A DNA stretch of 64,000 nucleotides from Curtobacterium sp. MCPF17_052 (GTDB lineage: Bacteria > Actinomycetota > Actinomycetes > Actinomycetales > Microbacteriaceae). Of the stretch, positions 34,219-44,724 are shown in pieces. Position 1 is the stretch's first letter, and each line of letters opens with the position of its first letter. Made by a program: the position numbers and the translations under genes. The notes below the pieces were generated by a model. The model was not told where the DNA came from and made no database searches. It saw nothing but the letters and a program-made list of their open reading frames with translations. The stretch covers positions 138,821-202,820 of the forward strand of contig NZ_QKSD01000010.1 of NCBI RefSeq assembly GCF_003234085.1, given 5' to 3'.

Positions 34219-34758
34219 CTACTTCCGTGACGAGTCGCTGTCCGTGCTGCCCGTACGCTCGAGTTCGCTGCGGGTCTCGTCGGACAGACCGGCCTGCATG
34301 ACGGAGGACAGCAGCGACTGCACCCAGTCCACCTTCGGGGTCTGCACGGTGGAGCTGACCGGGGTGCCGGATTCGGTGGTGGGCGGCGGTGTCGCCGTGG
34401 TGCCCTTCTCGGCCCCCATCACGAGGTAGCTCTCCTCGCCCGGGTACACGTAGAGCAGACGGTCGCGAGCCTGCGCCTCGATGTACGCCGGGTCGTCCCA
34501 GCGGGCCAGGTCGTGCTTCTTCTGCGCCACGTCGGCCTTCTGCGCCGCCACCTGCCGCTGCATGCCGGCGATCTGCTCCTGCTGCTGCACGAGGGTCCGG
34601 AGCGACGGCGCTAGGACGACGACGAACAGCACGATGATCGCGAGCATCAGCAGGCTGAAGCCGGAGAAGTGCAGCGAGCGGTACCAGGGCTGCGCGGAGG
34701 CGGCTCCCTCGGGCATCGCCACGGGAACGCGGCGGACTCGGGGCTTCTGGCTGGGCAC
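34219..34758 (-). CDS. Septum formation initiator (DivIC/FtsB family)
   Basis: Bitopic divisome protein of 179 residues that joins FtsL and FtsQ to activate septal wall synthesis. A basic cytoplasmic N-terminus (VPSQKPRVRRVPVAMPEG) is followed by one transmembrane helix (FSLLMLAIIVLFVVVLAPSL, near 35-55), a coiled coil (VQQQEQIAGMQRQVAAQKADVAQKKHDLARWDDPAYIEAQARDRL) and the conserved LLYVYPGEESYLV. The remaining 70 residues are an unstructured Thr/Ser tail ending in basic residues, longer than in E. coli FtsB. GTG start at 34758. Codirectional with DUF501. Confidence 0.93.
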   Translation of the reverse strand: MPSQKPRVRRVPVAMPEGAASAQPWYRSLHFSGFSLLMLAIIVLFVVVLAPSLRTLVQQQEQIAGMQRQVAAQKADVAQKKHDLARWDDPAYIEAQARDRLLYVYPGEESYLVMGAEKGTTATPPPTTESGTPVSSTVQTPKVDWVQSLLSSVMQAGLSDETRSELERTGSTDSDSSRK

Positions 34759-34837
34759 CCGTCGACGATAACGCGGTGCCGGCGGTGCGCCACTCCGGCA
34801 CGCGCGTGTGCCGGACCCTCTCAGGGACCGCGGCCGG

Positions 34838-34895
34838 CCGGGAGGCGCGCCCCGGGCCTCCCGTCGGCTCGCCTCCCGTCGGCTCGCCTCCCCGG
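34838..34895. repeat. GGGAGGC hairpin (family A) followed by 15-bp direct repeats
   Basis: CCGGGAGGC and GCCTCCCG arms (34838-34863) are followed by two and a half copies of GCCTCCCGTCGGCTC. It lies upstream of divIC, at the far end of the gap after eno. Confidence 0.65.
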
Positions 34896-34923
34896 GCTCC
34901 CGCGCCGAAGCACGGCCGTGCAC

Positions 34924-35067
34924 CGAGACGCCGGGGCGGCCGCGAGACGCCGCGGAGTCCGCGAGACGCCGCCGGGATTCGCGGCGTCTCGAGCAGACGA
35001 TGGCGTCTCGAGCAGACGGGGGCGTCTCGAGCAGACGGGGGCGTCTCGGGCAGACGGGGGCGTCTCG
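34924..35067. repeat. Array C2: head-to-head 19-bp-period repeats
   Basis: Three reverse cores CGAGACGCCG at 34924, 34943 and 34962, then a 10-bp centre (34972-34981), then five forward cores GGCGTCTCG with start positions 34982, 35001, 35020, 35039 and 35058. All steps are exactly 19 bp. The nine-base spacers on the forward side are nearly all AGCAGACGG, unlike those of C1 or C3. The gap 34759-35161 holds no gene. Confidence 0.9.
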
Positions 35068-35070
35068 GTC

Positions 35071-35091
35071 GGGAGGCTCGACCCGCCTCCC
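35071..35091. repeat. GGGAGGC hairpin (family A) fused to array C2
   Basis: GGGAGGCTCGACCCGCCTCCC, beginning within the spacer of the last C2 unit. Confidence 0.65.
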
Positions 35092-35115
35092 GGGAACGCA
35101 CCGGCCCGACACGGC

Positions 35116-35150
35116 GGAACGCCGCCCTCCCGGCGGGAGGACGGCGTTCC
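35116..35150 (-). terminator. Hairpin terminator of eno
   Basis: GGAACGCCGCCCTCCCG pairs with CGGGAGGACGGCGTTCC around a single base with one mismatch, 12 bases past the enolase stop. Confidence 0.7.
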
Positions 35151-35161
35151 GGAGGTGCTGG

Positions 35162-37787
<2,626 letters not shown>

Positions 37788-37818
37788 GCCGTCGATTCTC
37801 GCAGAGCACGGAGCCCGG

Positions 37819-37848
37819 TTGCAGCCGAGTGGTGTCCGCTGATATGCT
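37819..37848 (+). promoter_or_regulatory. Predicted promoter pointing away from hisS
   Basis: TTGCAG (37819-37824), an 18-base spacer and TATGCT (37843-37848) form a good housekeeping-sigma promoter on the plus strand. No plus-strand protein gene follows for more than 1 kb, so it would drive the candidate small RNA. Confidence 0.45.
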
Positions 37849-37854
37849 TCATCC

Positions 37855-38019
37855 AGAACCTCGGCCGATGGGTGCCTGATCCACTCGTCGGTCGTCAGCG
37901 GGGGCAAGTGCTGCAATCGCCCACGCGGTTCGAGCGGGATCCCCTGACGACGTTGCTCCCTGGCGACGTCTTCTCCCGCTCGCGGGCGTCCTCCTTTTTC
38001 GGGTTAGGAGGACGCCCGC
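37855..38019 (+). ncRNA. Candidate structured small RNA between hisS and mazG
   Basis: Downstream of the promoter at 37819-37848, the plus strand folds well: GTCGTCA plus GGGG pairs with CCCCTGACGAC as an 11-bp stem with a two-base bulge (about 37893-37952), enclosing smaller hairpins. The transcript could end at the very stable hairpin 37982-38019, whose 13-base arms GCGGGCGTCCTCC/GGAGGACGCCCGC enclose a loop with TTTTT. The right arm overlaps the 3' end of mazG on the other strand. It has no SRP, tmRNA, RNase P or T-box motif that I can recognise. Unsupported by any homology. Confidence 0.35.
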
Positions 38020-38843
38020 TCCTCCTCGCCCTGCTGCGTCTGCGCCTCCGGTTCTTGCCCGGCCAGCGCCTGCGGTTCCTGCCCGGACAGTGCCTGCGGC
38101 TCCTGCCCGGCCTGCGCCTGCGGCTCCTGCCCGGCCAGCGCCTGCTCCGCCTGGCGAGCCGCCGTCTCCAGCAGCGCCACCGCCGCCCGCAGGCTCGCGA
38201 CCGGGTCGACGCCCTGCTCGTGCACCACCGCCACCTCGGCGAGCATCCCCGCTCCCCAGGCGACGTCCACGCGGCTGCCGAACGGCTGCTGCGTGGTCGT
38301 ACCCGCGTCGCCCGCGTCCGACCTGCCGGCCTGCTCGACGACACTGCCGTCCGTCACCGAGGCCACCGCCGCGTGCAGCTCGCCGCGCTCCTCCAGCCGT
38401 TCGAAGAGCTTCACGGCACGCTCGAGTGGCGGCATCGCCCGCGGCACCCCCGCGTACACGCTGCTGCGTCCGGCCTTCTCCGCGGCCTTCGCGGCGCGCC
38501 AGACGCGGACGACGTCCTCGACCGTGTGCGCCTCCTCGTCGCCGAACACGTGCGGGTGGCGGCGCTGCATCTTCTCGCGGACGGTGTCGGCGACGTCGTC
38601 CAGGTCGAACCGTCCCTCGTGCGCGGCGATCCCGGCGTGCAACACCACCTGGTAGAGCACGTCGCCGAGCTCTTCACGCAGTTCGTCGGTGTCGTCGCCG
38701 TCGATGGCGTCGACCAGCTCGTAGGTCTCCTCCACGGCGTACCGGGCGAGGCTCGCGTGGGTCTGCTCGCGGTTCCAGACGCATCCGTGCTCCGGGTCGA
38801 GCAGGCGGTCCACGACGGCGACGAGTTCGTCAACGGAAGTCAT
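38004..38843 (-). CDS. mazG: MazG family nucleoside triphosphate pyrophosphohydrolase
   Basis: Hydrolyses (d)NTPs to monophosphates, probably for pool sanitation. The MazG domain occupies residues 1-140: GCVWNREQTHASLARYAVEETYELVDAI, then EELGDVLYQVVLHAGIAAHEGRFDLDDV with the ExxED/E metal motif and KMQRRHPHVFGDEEAH. Residues 150-230 are not typical of MazG and the last 50 are a heptad-like repeat, five copies of (A)LAGQEPQA encoded by 21-bp direct repeats (38050-38150). The tail can probably vary in copy number. ATG at 38843; divergent from nhaA. Confidence 0.88.
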   Translation of the reverse strand: MTSVDELVAVVDRLLDPEHGCVWNREQTHASLARYAVEETYELVDAIDGDDTDELREELGDVLYQVVLHAGIAAHEGRFDLDDVADTVREKMQRRHPHVFGDEEAHTVEDVVRVWRAAKAAEKAGRSSVYAGVPRAMPPLERAVKLFERLEERGELHAAVASVTDGSVVEQAGRSDAGDAGTTTQQPFGSRVDVAWGAGMLAEVAVVHEQGVDPVASLRAAVALLETAARQAEQALAGQEPQAQAGQEPQALSGQEPQALAGQEPEAQTQQGEEERASS

Positions 38844-38970
38844 GACGCCATGCTGCCACCGTCCGCTCCGCACGGATCGGACATCAGGGTCCACCCGGTA
38901 CGATGGTCGAGGCGTGTCGGGAAGTCTGGTCGACGATCTGTTCCCCGTACCCGATCGCCTCCGGAGACGC

Positions 38971-40149
38971 ATGCCCTCCTTCGTCCGTTCCCCTCGTTTC
39001 AGCGCCATCGCGCTGCTGTCCGCCGCCGTCCTCGGCCTGGTCGTCGCGAACACCGCGCTCGGCCCCGGGCTGGAGCGCGGCCTCGACTGGCACACCCCGT
39101 GGGGAGCGATCGGCCTGGACCTGTCGATCGCGCACTGGGTCAGCGACGGTCTGCTCGCGGTCTTCTTCCTGCTCGTGGCCGTCGAACTCAAGCACGAGCT
39201 GGTGGCCGGGGAGCTCGCGAACCCGAAGACCGCCGTGGTCCCCGCGATCGCGGCCGTCGGCGGCGTGCTCGTCCCGGCGCTGGTCTACCTGCTCGTCACG
39301 TCCGGCACGCAGTACACGCACGGCTGGCCGATCCCGACCGCGACGGACATCGCGTTCGCGCTCGGGGTCCTGGCGATGTTCGGCCGCGGACTGCCCTCCA
39401 CGATCCGGGTGTTCCTGCTGGCCCTCGCCGTCCTCGACGACCTCATCGCGATCGTCATCATCGCCGTCGTCTTCGCGCACGGCACCGACTTCCTGGCACT
39501 CGGTGGTGCCGCGGTCCTGCTCGTGCTGTTCGCGGTGCTCGGCCGTCGTCTGCGCCCCGGTAGCCGTGCGCAGCCGTTCCTCATCGTCGCGATGGTCCTG
39601 ATCGGCCTGGTCACCTGGTGGCTCGTGTACCACTCCGGCGTGCACGCCACGATCGCCGGGGTGGCGCTGGGGCTCGTCTTGCCCCGACGTCCGGGTGGCA
39701 CGCTGCACGAGCAGGTCGAGCCGTGGTCGAACGCGATCGTCCTGCCCGTGTTCGCGTTCGTCTCCGCGGCGGTGGTCATCCCCGCCGTCGGGATCGCCGA
39801 GCTCTCGCCGACCTTCTGGGGTGTCGTCCTCGCGCTGCCGATCGGCAAGGTCATCGGCATCACGCTCTTCGGCACGATCGCCGGTCGGGTCTTCCGCGGC
39901 CCCGGCCGGTCGACGCTGTCGTTCGGCTCGGTGATGACCGTCGGAGTGCTCGGCGGCATCGGCTTCACCGTGTCGCTGCTCATGAACGAGCTGGCGTTCG
40001 CCGCGAACCAGGAGATCGTCGACGAGGGCGTCCTCGCCGTGCTCGTCGGCTCGGGCATCGCGATGGTCGCCTCCGCGATCGTCGTCTCCGTCCGCGCCCG
40101 TCGCTACCGCCAGCGTCGCGAGCTCTCCGAAGCCGAAGCCACCGAGTAG
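38971..40149 (+). CDS. nhaA: Na+/H+ antiporter NhaA
   Basis: Electrogenic sodium/proton antiporter that sets internal pH and sodium. The 392-residue form has about twelve helices. The two adjacent catalytic aspartates are in FLLALAVLDDLIAIVIIAVVF; TATDIAFALGVLAMFG is the unwound helix region and HSGVHATIAGVALGLVLP and GGIGFTVSLLMNELAF are conserved. ATG 38971 follows GGAG. An alternative GTG at 38914, 10 bases after TACGAT (38898-38903), would give a leaderless message with 19 more residues. Divergent from mazG and convergent with mfd over a perfect palindrome. Confidence 0.95.
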   Translation: MPSFVRSPRFSAIALLSAAVLGLVVANTALGPGLERGLDWHTPWGAIGLDLSIAHWVSDGLLAVFFLLVAVELKHELVAGELANPKTAVVPAIAAVGGVLVPALVYLLVTSGTQYTHGWPIPTATDIAFALGVLAMFGRGLPSTIRVFLLALAVLDDLIAIVIIAVVFAHGTDFLALGGAAVLLVLFAVLGRRLRPGSRAQPFLIVAMVLIGLVTWWLVYHSGVHATIAGVALGLVLPRRPGGTLHEQVEPWSNAIVLPVFAFVSAAVVIPAVGIAELSPTFWGVVLALPIGKVIGITLFGTIAGRVFRGPGRSTLSFGSVMTVGVLGGIGFTVSLLMNELAFAANQEIVDEGVLAVLVGSGIAMVASAIVVSVRARRYRQRRELSEAEATE

Positions 40150-40158
40150 CAGGACCGA

Positions 40159-40208
40159 TGACGGACGGGAGGCCCGTGGCGGATCCGCCACGGGCCTCCC
40201 GTCCGTCA
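40159..40208. repeat. Perfect 50-bp palindrome (family A) between nhaA and mfd
   Basis: TGACGGACGGGAGGCCCGTG continues to a 25-base arm followed at once by its exact reverse complement. It fills most of the 72-bp convergent gap and is a probable bidirectional terminator. Confidence 0.85.
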
Positions 40209-40221
40209 GGGGTGCAGACGG

Positions 40222-43200
40222 TCAGACGGTCGACGCCTCTTCGCGCGCCGGCGCCCCGTAGACGGCGGTGAGGATGCTCTCCACCCAGCCGATGAGGGCG
40301 TCGTCCGGCAGCGTCTCGCCGTGCGGCTTCGGCACCGGGATGCTCGCCGCGTCCTGCTGCGGGAACCAGCGCGCTCCCGGGAACATCCGCTTCAGACGCA
40401 CCTGCGCGGAGTCCGCCAGTTCCTTGCCGGCGACGCGCAGGTTCGAGCCCATCACGACGACGTCGGACAGGCCGACCTGCTGCGCCATCCGGCGGAGACG
40501 GGAGACCTCGATCAGGGTGAGCACGGCCTGCGGCGGCGTGCCGTAGCGGTCGGTGAGCTCGTCGAGGACCATGTCGATCGCCTCGGCCTGGGCGGCCGGA
40601 GCCGACGCAGCCGAGAGCTTCTGGTAAGCCTCGAGGCGCAGGCGCTCGGACTCGACGTAGTCGTCCGGGATGTGCGCGTCGACCGGGATCTCGAGCCGGA
40701 GTTCGGTCTGCCCCTCGGCGACGTCGCCGCGGAACTGCGACACCGCCTCGCCGATCATCCGCAGGTACAGGTCGAAGCCGACGCCCGCGATGTGGCCGGA
40801 CTGCTCGCCGCCGAGCAGGTTGCCGGCGCCGCGGATCTCGAGGTCCTTCATCGCCACCTGCATGCCGGCGCCGAGCTCGTTGTTCGCCGCGATCGTCTCG
40901 AGGCGGTCCTGGGCGGTCTCGGACAGCGGCTTCTCGGCGTCGTAGAGGAAGTACGCGTAGCCGCGCTCGCGTCCACGACCCACACGGCCGCGGAGCTGGT
41001 GCAGCTGCGACAGCCCGTACTTGTCGGCCTTGTCGATGATCAGGGTGTTCGCGTTCGCGATGTCCAGACCGGTCTCGATGATCGTCGTCGACACCAGGAC
41101 GTCGAAGCGGCGCTCCCAGAAGTCGACCATCACCTGCTCGAGCGTGCCCTCCGCCATCTGCCCGTGCGCGACACCGATCCGCGCGTCCGGCACGATCTCG
41201 GCCAGGTGCGCGGCGACGGACTGGATGTCCTTGACGCGGTTGTGCACGTAGAACACCTGCCCCTCACGGAGCATCTCGCGCTTGATCGCGGCGGCGACCT
41301 GCAGGTCGGACTGCGGACCGACGAACGTGAGGATCGGATGCCGGTCCTCCGGCGGCGTCGCGAGCGTCGACATCTCGCGGATGCCGGTCACCGCCATCTC
41401 GAGCGAGCGCGGGATCGGCGTCGCGGACATCGCCAAGACGTCGACGTTGGTCTTGAGCTTCTTGAGCTGGTCCTTGTGCTCGACGCCGAAGCGCTGCTCC
41501 TCGTCGATGATGACCAGCCCGACGTCCTTGAACTGCACGTTCTGGGACAGGATCCGGTGCGTGCCGATGACGATGTCGACCGTGCCGTCGGCCAGCCCCG
41601 CGAGCGTCTCCTTGGTCTCCTTGTCGGTCTGGAACCGGCTCAGGGCGCGCAGGTTCACCGGGAACCCGGCGAAGCGCTCCTGGAACGTCTCCATGTGCTG
41701 ACGGACGAGCAGCGTCGTCGGCACCAGGACCGCGACCTGCTTGCCGTCCTGCACGGCCTTGAACGCGGCACGGATCGCGACCTCGGTCTTGCCGTAACCG
41801 ACGTCGCCGGAGAGCAGCCGGTCCATCGGGATGGGGCTCTCCATGTCGCGTTTGATCTCGTCGATCGTGGTCAGCTGGTCGGCGGTCTCAGCGAACGGGA
41901 AGGCCTCTTCCAGCTCGCGCTGCCACGGGGTGTCCGGGCCGAACGCGTGACCCTTCGACGCCATCCGCGCCGAGTACAGCTTCACGAGGTCGACCGCGAT
42001 GTCGCGGACGGCCTTGCGCGCCTTCGACTTCGCGGCAGACCAGTCCGAGCCGCCCATCTTCGACAGGGTCGGGTTCTCGCCACCGACGTACCGCGAGAGC
42101 TGGTCCAGCTGGTCGGTCGGCACGAAGAGCTTGTCGCCCGGGTAGTTCCGCTTCGACGGCGCGTACTCGAGCACCAGGTACTCGCGCTGCTGCTTCACGG
42201 CGTTCCGGCCGCCGGAGCTCACCTCTCGGCTGACGAGCTCGACGAACTTGCCGATGCCGTGCGTCGCGTGCACGACGACGTCGCCCGGCTTGAGCTGCAG
42301 CGGGTCGACGACGTTCTTGCGACGGCTCGCGAGCTTCTTGACGGTCCGGGCACCCTGCTGGACGCTCCGGCCGTAGAACTCGGCCTCGCTGAGCAGCGCG
42401 ATGCGCGGGTCGGCGACGGCGAACCCGTGCTCGACACTGGCGGTCGTGACGATGGCGACACCCGGTTCGGGAGGCCCGTCCAACGCCCCGGCGCGTGCGG
42501 CCACCCCGGCGTCGGCCAGCACCTGCACGGCACGCTCGACGAGCCCCTGCCCCTGCGCGGTGACCACGACGGCCCATTGGTCGGCAGTGAGCTCCTTGAC
42601 GTGGGCAACGGCTCCGTCGGCGCTGCCCGCGAAGCTCGGGATCGCCTCACCCGGAACGCGGATGTACTCCCCCGCCTCGGCGACGGCGTCGGAGTCGGTG
42701 ATCGGTTCGTCGGCCCCGGAGTCGAAGGGCGACACCGTCCACCAGGTGCGCTGCCCGCGGGTGTTCCTGAGCTGCTGCACCGTCATGAAGTTGCCGGCGT
42801 CGAGGTCGATCGGTGCCTGCGCCCCGGCGACCGCGGCGCTCCAGGCTGCCTGCAGGAACTCCTGGTTGGTCTCGGCCAGGCTGTGCGCACGACCGCTGAC
42901 CCGCTCGGGCGAGAACACCGCGATCGTCGCTGTGTCGGGCAGGTAGTGCGTGACTGGCACGAGCTTCCGGACGAGTGCGGGTGCGAGGGACTCCATGCCC
43001 TCCACCGGGATCCCCTCGGACACCTTCGCCAGCATCTGCGACAGGTTCGGGAACTCGTGCAGCATCTCGCGTGCCCGCTGCCGGACGTCCTCGCTCAGCA
43101 GCAGTTCGCGGGAGGCGGTGAGCTCGACCGAGCCGAGGTCGTCCTCCGTCGAACGCTGGTCGGCCACCGAGAAGGCCTTGACACCGTCGATCTCGTCGCC

Positions 43201-43815
43201 GAAGAAGTCGACGCGCACCGGGTGGTCGGCGGTCGGCGGGAAGACGTCGAGGATGCCACCGCGGACGGCGAACTCGCCACGGCGGGTGACGAGGTCGACG
43301 CGGGCGTAGGCCAGGTCGACGAGCTGCGACGCGAGTCGGCTGAGGTCGTTGCCCCGCGACCCGGTGTGCAGGACGACCGGGGCGAGCTCGGTGAGGTTGT
43401 CGGCGATCGGCTGCAGCGCGGCCCGGACACTGGCGACGACGACGGTCGTGCGACGCTCGTCGACCGGCGTGTCCTGCCAGCGCTGCAGTGCGCGGAGCGT
43501 CGCGATGCGGGTGCCGACGGTCTGCGGGCTGGGGCTGAGGCGCTCGTGCGGCAGGGTCTCCCACGCCGGGAACTCGAGCACGTCGGCATCCAGGATCGTG
43601 CAGCTCAGGGCGTCACGGACCGCTTCGGCTTCACGGCCGGTGGCGGTGATGACGAAGGCGCACTGCGGACCGGTGCGAGCGGCCAGGAGCGCGGCGAACA
43701 GCGGCACGCGGAGCCCGTCGACGACCGAGAAGTCGGCGTCGCGAGGAGCGGCACGGAGCGCACGATCGAAGGAGGAGGCGCGCGAGAGCGCAGGGATGAG
43801 GCCCGAGATCGTCAC
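40222..43815 (-). CDS. mfd: Transcription-repair coupling factor
   Basis: Superfamily 2 ATPase of 1197 residues that removes stalled RNA polymerase and recruits UvrA. In order: N-terminal UvrB-like module (residues 1-340), RNA polymerase interaction domain near 480-560 (KPGDVVVHATHGIGKFVEL..REYLVLEYAP..DKLFVPTDQLDQLSRYVGGE), helicase core with Walker A LLSGDVGYGKTEVAIRAAFKA, the DEEQ box VIIDEEQRFGVEHK, AMSATPIPRSLEM and RGRVGRGRERGYAYF, and the C-terminal TRCF domain ending before 1197. GTG start at 43815. Its upstream gap of 104 bp carries a family A hairpin. Confidence 0.97.
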   Translation of the reverse strand: MTISGLIPALSRASSFDRALRAAPRDADFSVVDGLRVPLFAALLAARTGPQCAFVITATGREAEAVRDALSCTILDADVLEFPAWETLPHERLSPSPQTVGTRIATLRALQRWQDTPVDERRTTVVVASVRAALQPIADNLTELAPVVLHTGSRGNDLSRLASQLVDLAYARVDLVTRRGEFAVRGGILDVFPPTADHPVRVDFFGDEIDGVKAFSVADQRSTEDDLGSVELTASRELLLSEDVRQRAREMLHEFPNLSQMLAKVSEGIPVEGMESLAPALVRKLVPVTHYLPDTATIAVFSPERVSGRAHSLAETNQEFLQAAWSAAVAGAQAPIDLDAGNFMTVQQLRNTRGQRTWWTVSPFDSGADEPITDSDAVAEAGEYIRVPGEAIPSFAGSADGAVAHVKELTADQWAVVVTAQGQGLVERAVQVLADAGVAARAGALDGPPEPGVAIVTTASVEHGFAVADPRIALLSEAEFYGRSVQQGARTVKKLASRRKNVVDPLQLKPGDVVVHATHGIGKFVELVSREVSSGGRNAVKQQREYLVLEYAPSKRNYPGDKLFVPTDQLDQLSRYVGGENPTLSKMGGSDWSAAKSKARKAVRDIAVDLVKLYSARMASKGHAFGPDTPWQRELEEAFPFAETADQLTTIDEIKRDMESPIPMDRLLSGDVGYGKTEVAIRAAFKAVQDGKQVAVLVPTTLLVRQHMETFQERFAGFPVNLRALSRFQTDKETKETLAGLADGTVDIVIGTHRILSQNVQFKDVGLVIIDEEQRFGVEHKDQLKKLKTNVDVLAMSATPIPRSLEMAVTGIREMSTLATPPEDRHPILTFVGPQSDLQVAAAIKREMLREGQVFYVHNRVKDIQSVAAHLAEIVPDARIGVAHGQMAEGTLEQVMVDFWERRFDVLVSTTIIETGLDIANANTLIIDKADKYGLSQLHQLRGRVGRGRERGYAYFLYDAEKPLSETAQDRLETIAANNELGAGMQVAMKDLEIRGAGNLLGGEQSGHIAGVGFDLYLRMIGEAVSQFRGDVAEGQTELRLEIPVDAHIPDDYVESERLRLEAYQKLSAASAPAAQAEAIDMVLDELTDRYGTPPQAVLTLIEVSRLRRMAQQVGLSDVVVMGSNLRVAGKELADSAQVRLKRMFPGARWFPQQDAASIPVPKPHGETLPDDALIGWVESILTAVYGAPAREEASTV

Positions 43816-43873
43816 TCACACGATGGTACCGGCGGCCCCCGACAGCGGTGGCCCCGTGCGCGACGGGCGAACA

Positions 43874-43917
43874 GGAGGCGCCTGGCGGAGTCGGGACGGG
43901 CCTCCCGACCGGTCCGG
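43874..43917. repeat. GGGAGGC hairpin (family A), imperfect
   Basis: GGAGGCGCC and GGGCCTCCCG arms between the small coupled gene (ending 43920) and mfd. Confidence 0.5.
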
Positions 43918-43919
43918 GG

Positions 43920-44099
43920 TCAGGAGCTGCCGGGCTCCAGGTCGTCCGGCGGGGTCGTCGGCTCGCTCTCGCGAGCCTGCACGGCCGCACGGCGGCCGAG
44001 GAAGCGCGCCGTCCCGACGAGCGTGAGGCCCACGACCGCGACGACGATGATCGTGCCCATCGCGAGGGGGCTCGTCGCGAGCACGACCGCGGTGGTCAT
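43920..44099 (-). CDS. 59-residue membrane protein translationally coupled to pth
   Basis: The reading frame gives MTTAVVLATSPLAMGTIIVV and continues to SEPTTPPDDLEPGSS. Residues 13-32 form one transmembrane helix (AMGTIIVVAVVGLTLVGTAR), followed by a basic patch FLGRRAAVQARES and an acidic tail. The ATG at 44099 overlaps the pth stop as ATGA, the same coupling seen for confirmed genes in this window, and codon third positions are strongly G/C. I know no family name. The short-helix-plus-basic-patch layout resembles other small inner-membrane proteins, without a known role. Confidence 0.7.
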   Translation of the reverse strand: MTTAVVLATSPLAMGTIIVVAVVGLTLVGTARFLGRRAAVQARESEPTTPPDDLEPGSS

Positions 44100-44680
44100 G
44101 CCGGGGCGTGGAAGCGCTGCTGGGCCGCGAGCAGCCCGTCGGTCACGATCGCCTCGACCGCGTCGGCGGCGTCGGCCAACAGGTTCGGCAGCAGTTTCTT
44201 CTCGGCCGCGGAGAAGTCGCGCAGCACGTAGTCGGCCGGGTCCTGGCGTCCGGGAGGACGACCGATGCCGACCCGCACCCGCGCGAACTCGTTCGTGTTC
44301 GTCGCCTTGATGACGTCGCGGATGCCGTTGTGCCCGCCGTGTCCGCCGTTGCCCTTGAGGCGCACGGTGTCGAAGGGCAGGTCGAGCTCGTCGTGGACCA
44401 GGATCAGGTCCGCGGGCGAGACGCTGTAGAAGCCGAGGACGGCCGAGACCGGTCCCCCGGAGGTGTTCATGAACGACCCGGGCTTCGCGAGGACGAGCTT
44501 CGGGCCTCCCGGCACCAGGCGCCCCTCGGCGACCTGGTTCGGGGTCTTGTGCTTCTTGAACGTGGCGCCCATGCGGGCGGCCAGTTCATCGAGGACCATC
44601 TGGCCGACGTTGTGGCGGTTGCCCGAGTAGTCGGGCCCGGGGTTCCCGAGCCCGACCACCACGAACGTGGTGCCCGTCAT
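44096..44680 (-). CDS. pth: Peptidyl-tRNA hydrolase
   Basis: Recycles peptidyl-tRNA released during translation. The 194-residue protein has VVGLGNPGPDYSGNRHNVGQMVLDELA with the catalytic His near residue 25, KPGSFMNTSGGPV, LILVHDELDLPFDTVRLKGNGGHGGHNGIRDV and FARVRVGIGRPPGR. ATG 44680 gives MTGTTFVVVGLGNPG; a GTG two codons upstream is possible. It follows rplY by 44 bases on the same strand, the standard actinobacterial rplY-pth pair. Confidence 0.96.
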   Translation of the reverse strand: MTGTTFVVVGLGNPGPDYSGNRHNVGQMVLDELAARMGATFKKHKTPNQVAEGRLVPGGPKLVLAKPGSFMNTSGGPVSAVLGFYSVSPADLILVHDELDLPFDTVRLKGNGGHGGHNGIRDVIKATNTNEFARVRVGIGRPPGRQDPADYVLRDFSAAEKKLLPNLLADAADAVEAIVTDGLLAAQQRFHAPA

Positions 44681-44724
44681 GAGCACGTCGCCATCAGCGT
44701 CGACCAGATGCCTGCGAAGGGGTG

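Noticed and set aside
37788..37990. T-box riboswitch upstream of hisS
   Set aside because: Neither the T-box sequence nor a specifier stem with a His codon is recognisable on the minus strand.
40321..44310. A 1329-residue open frame opposite mfd, and similar long frames opposite ndh/thrE (30513-33779) and eno (34808-36709)
   Set aside because: They lie antisense to well-supported genes and have skewed Arg/Gly/Asp-rich composition typical of third-position G/C effects; no family motifs.
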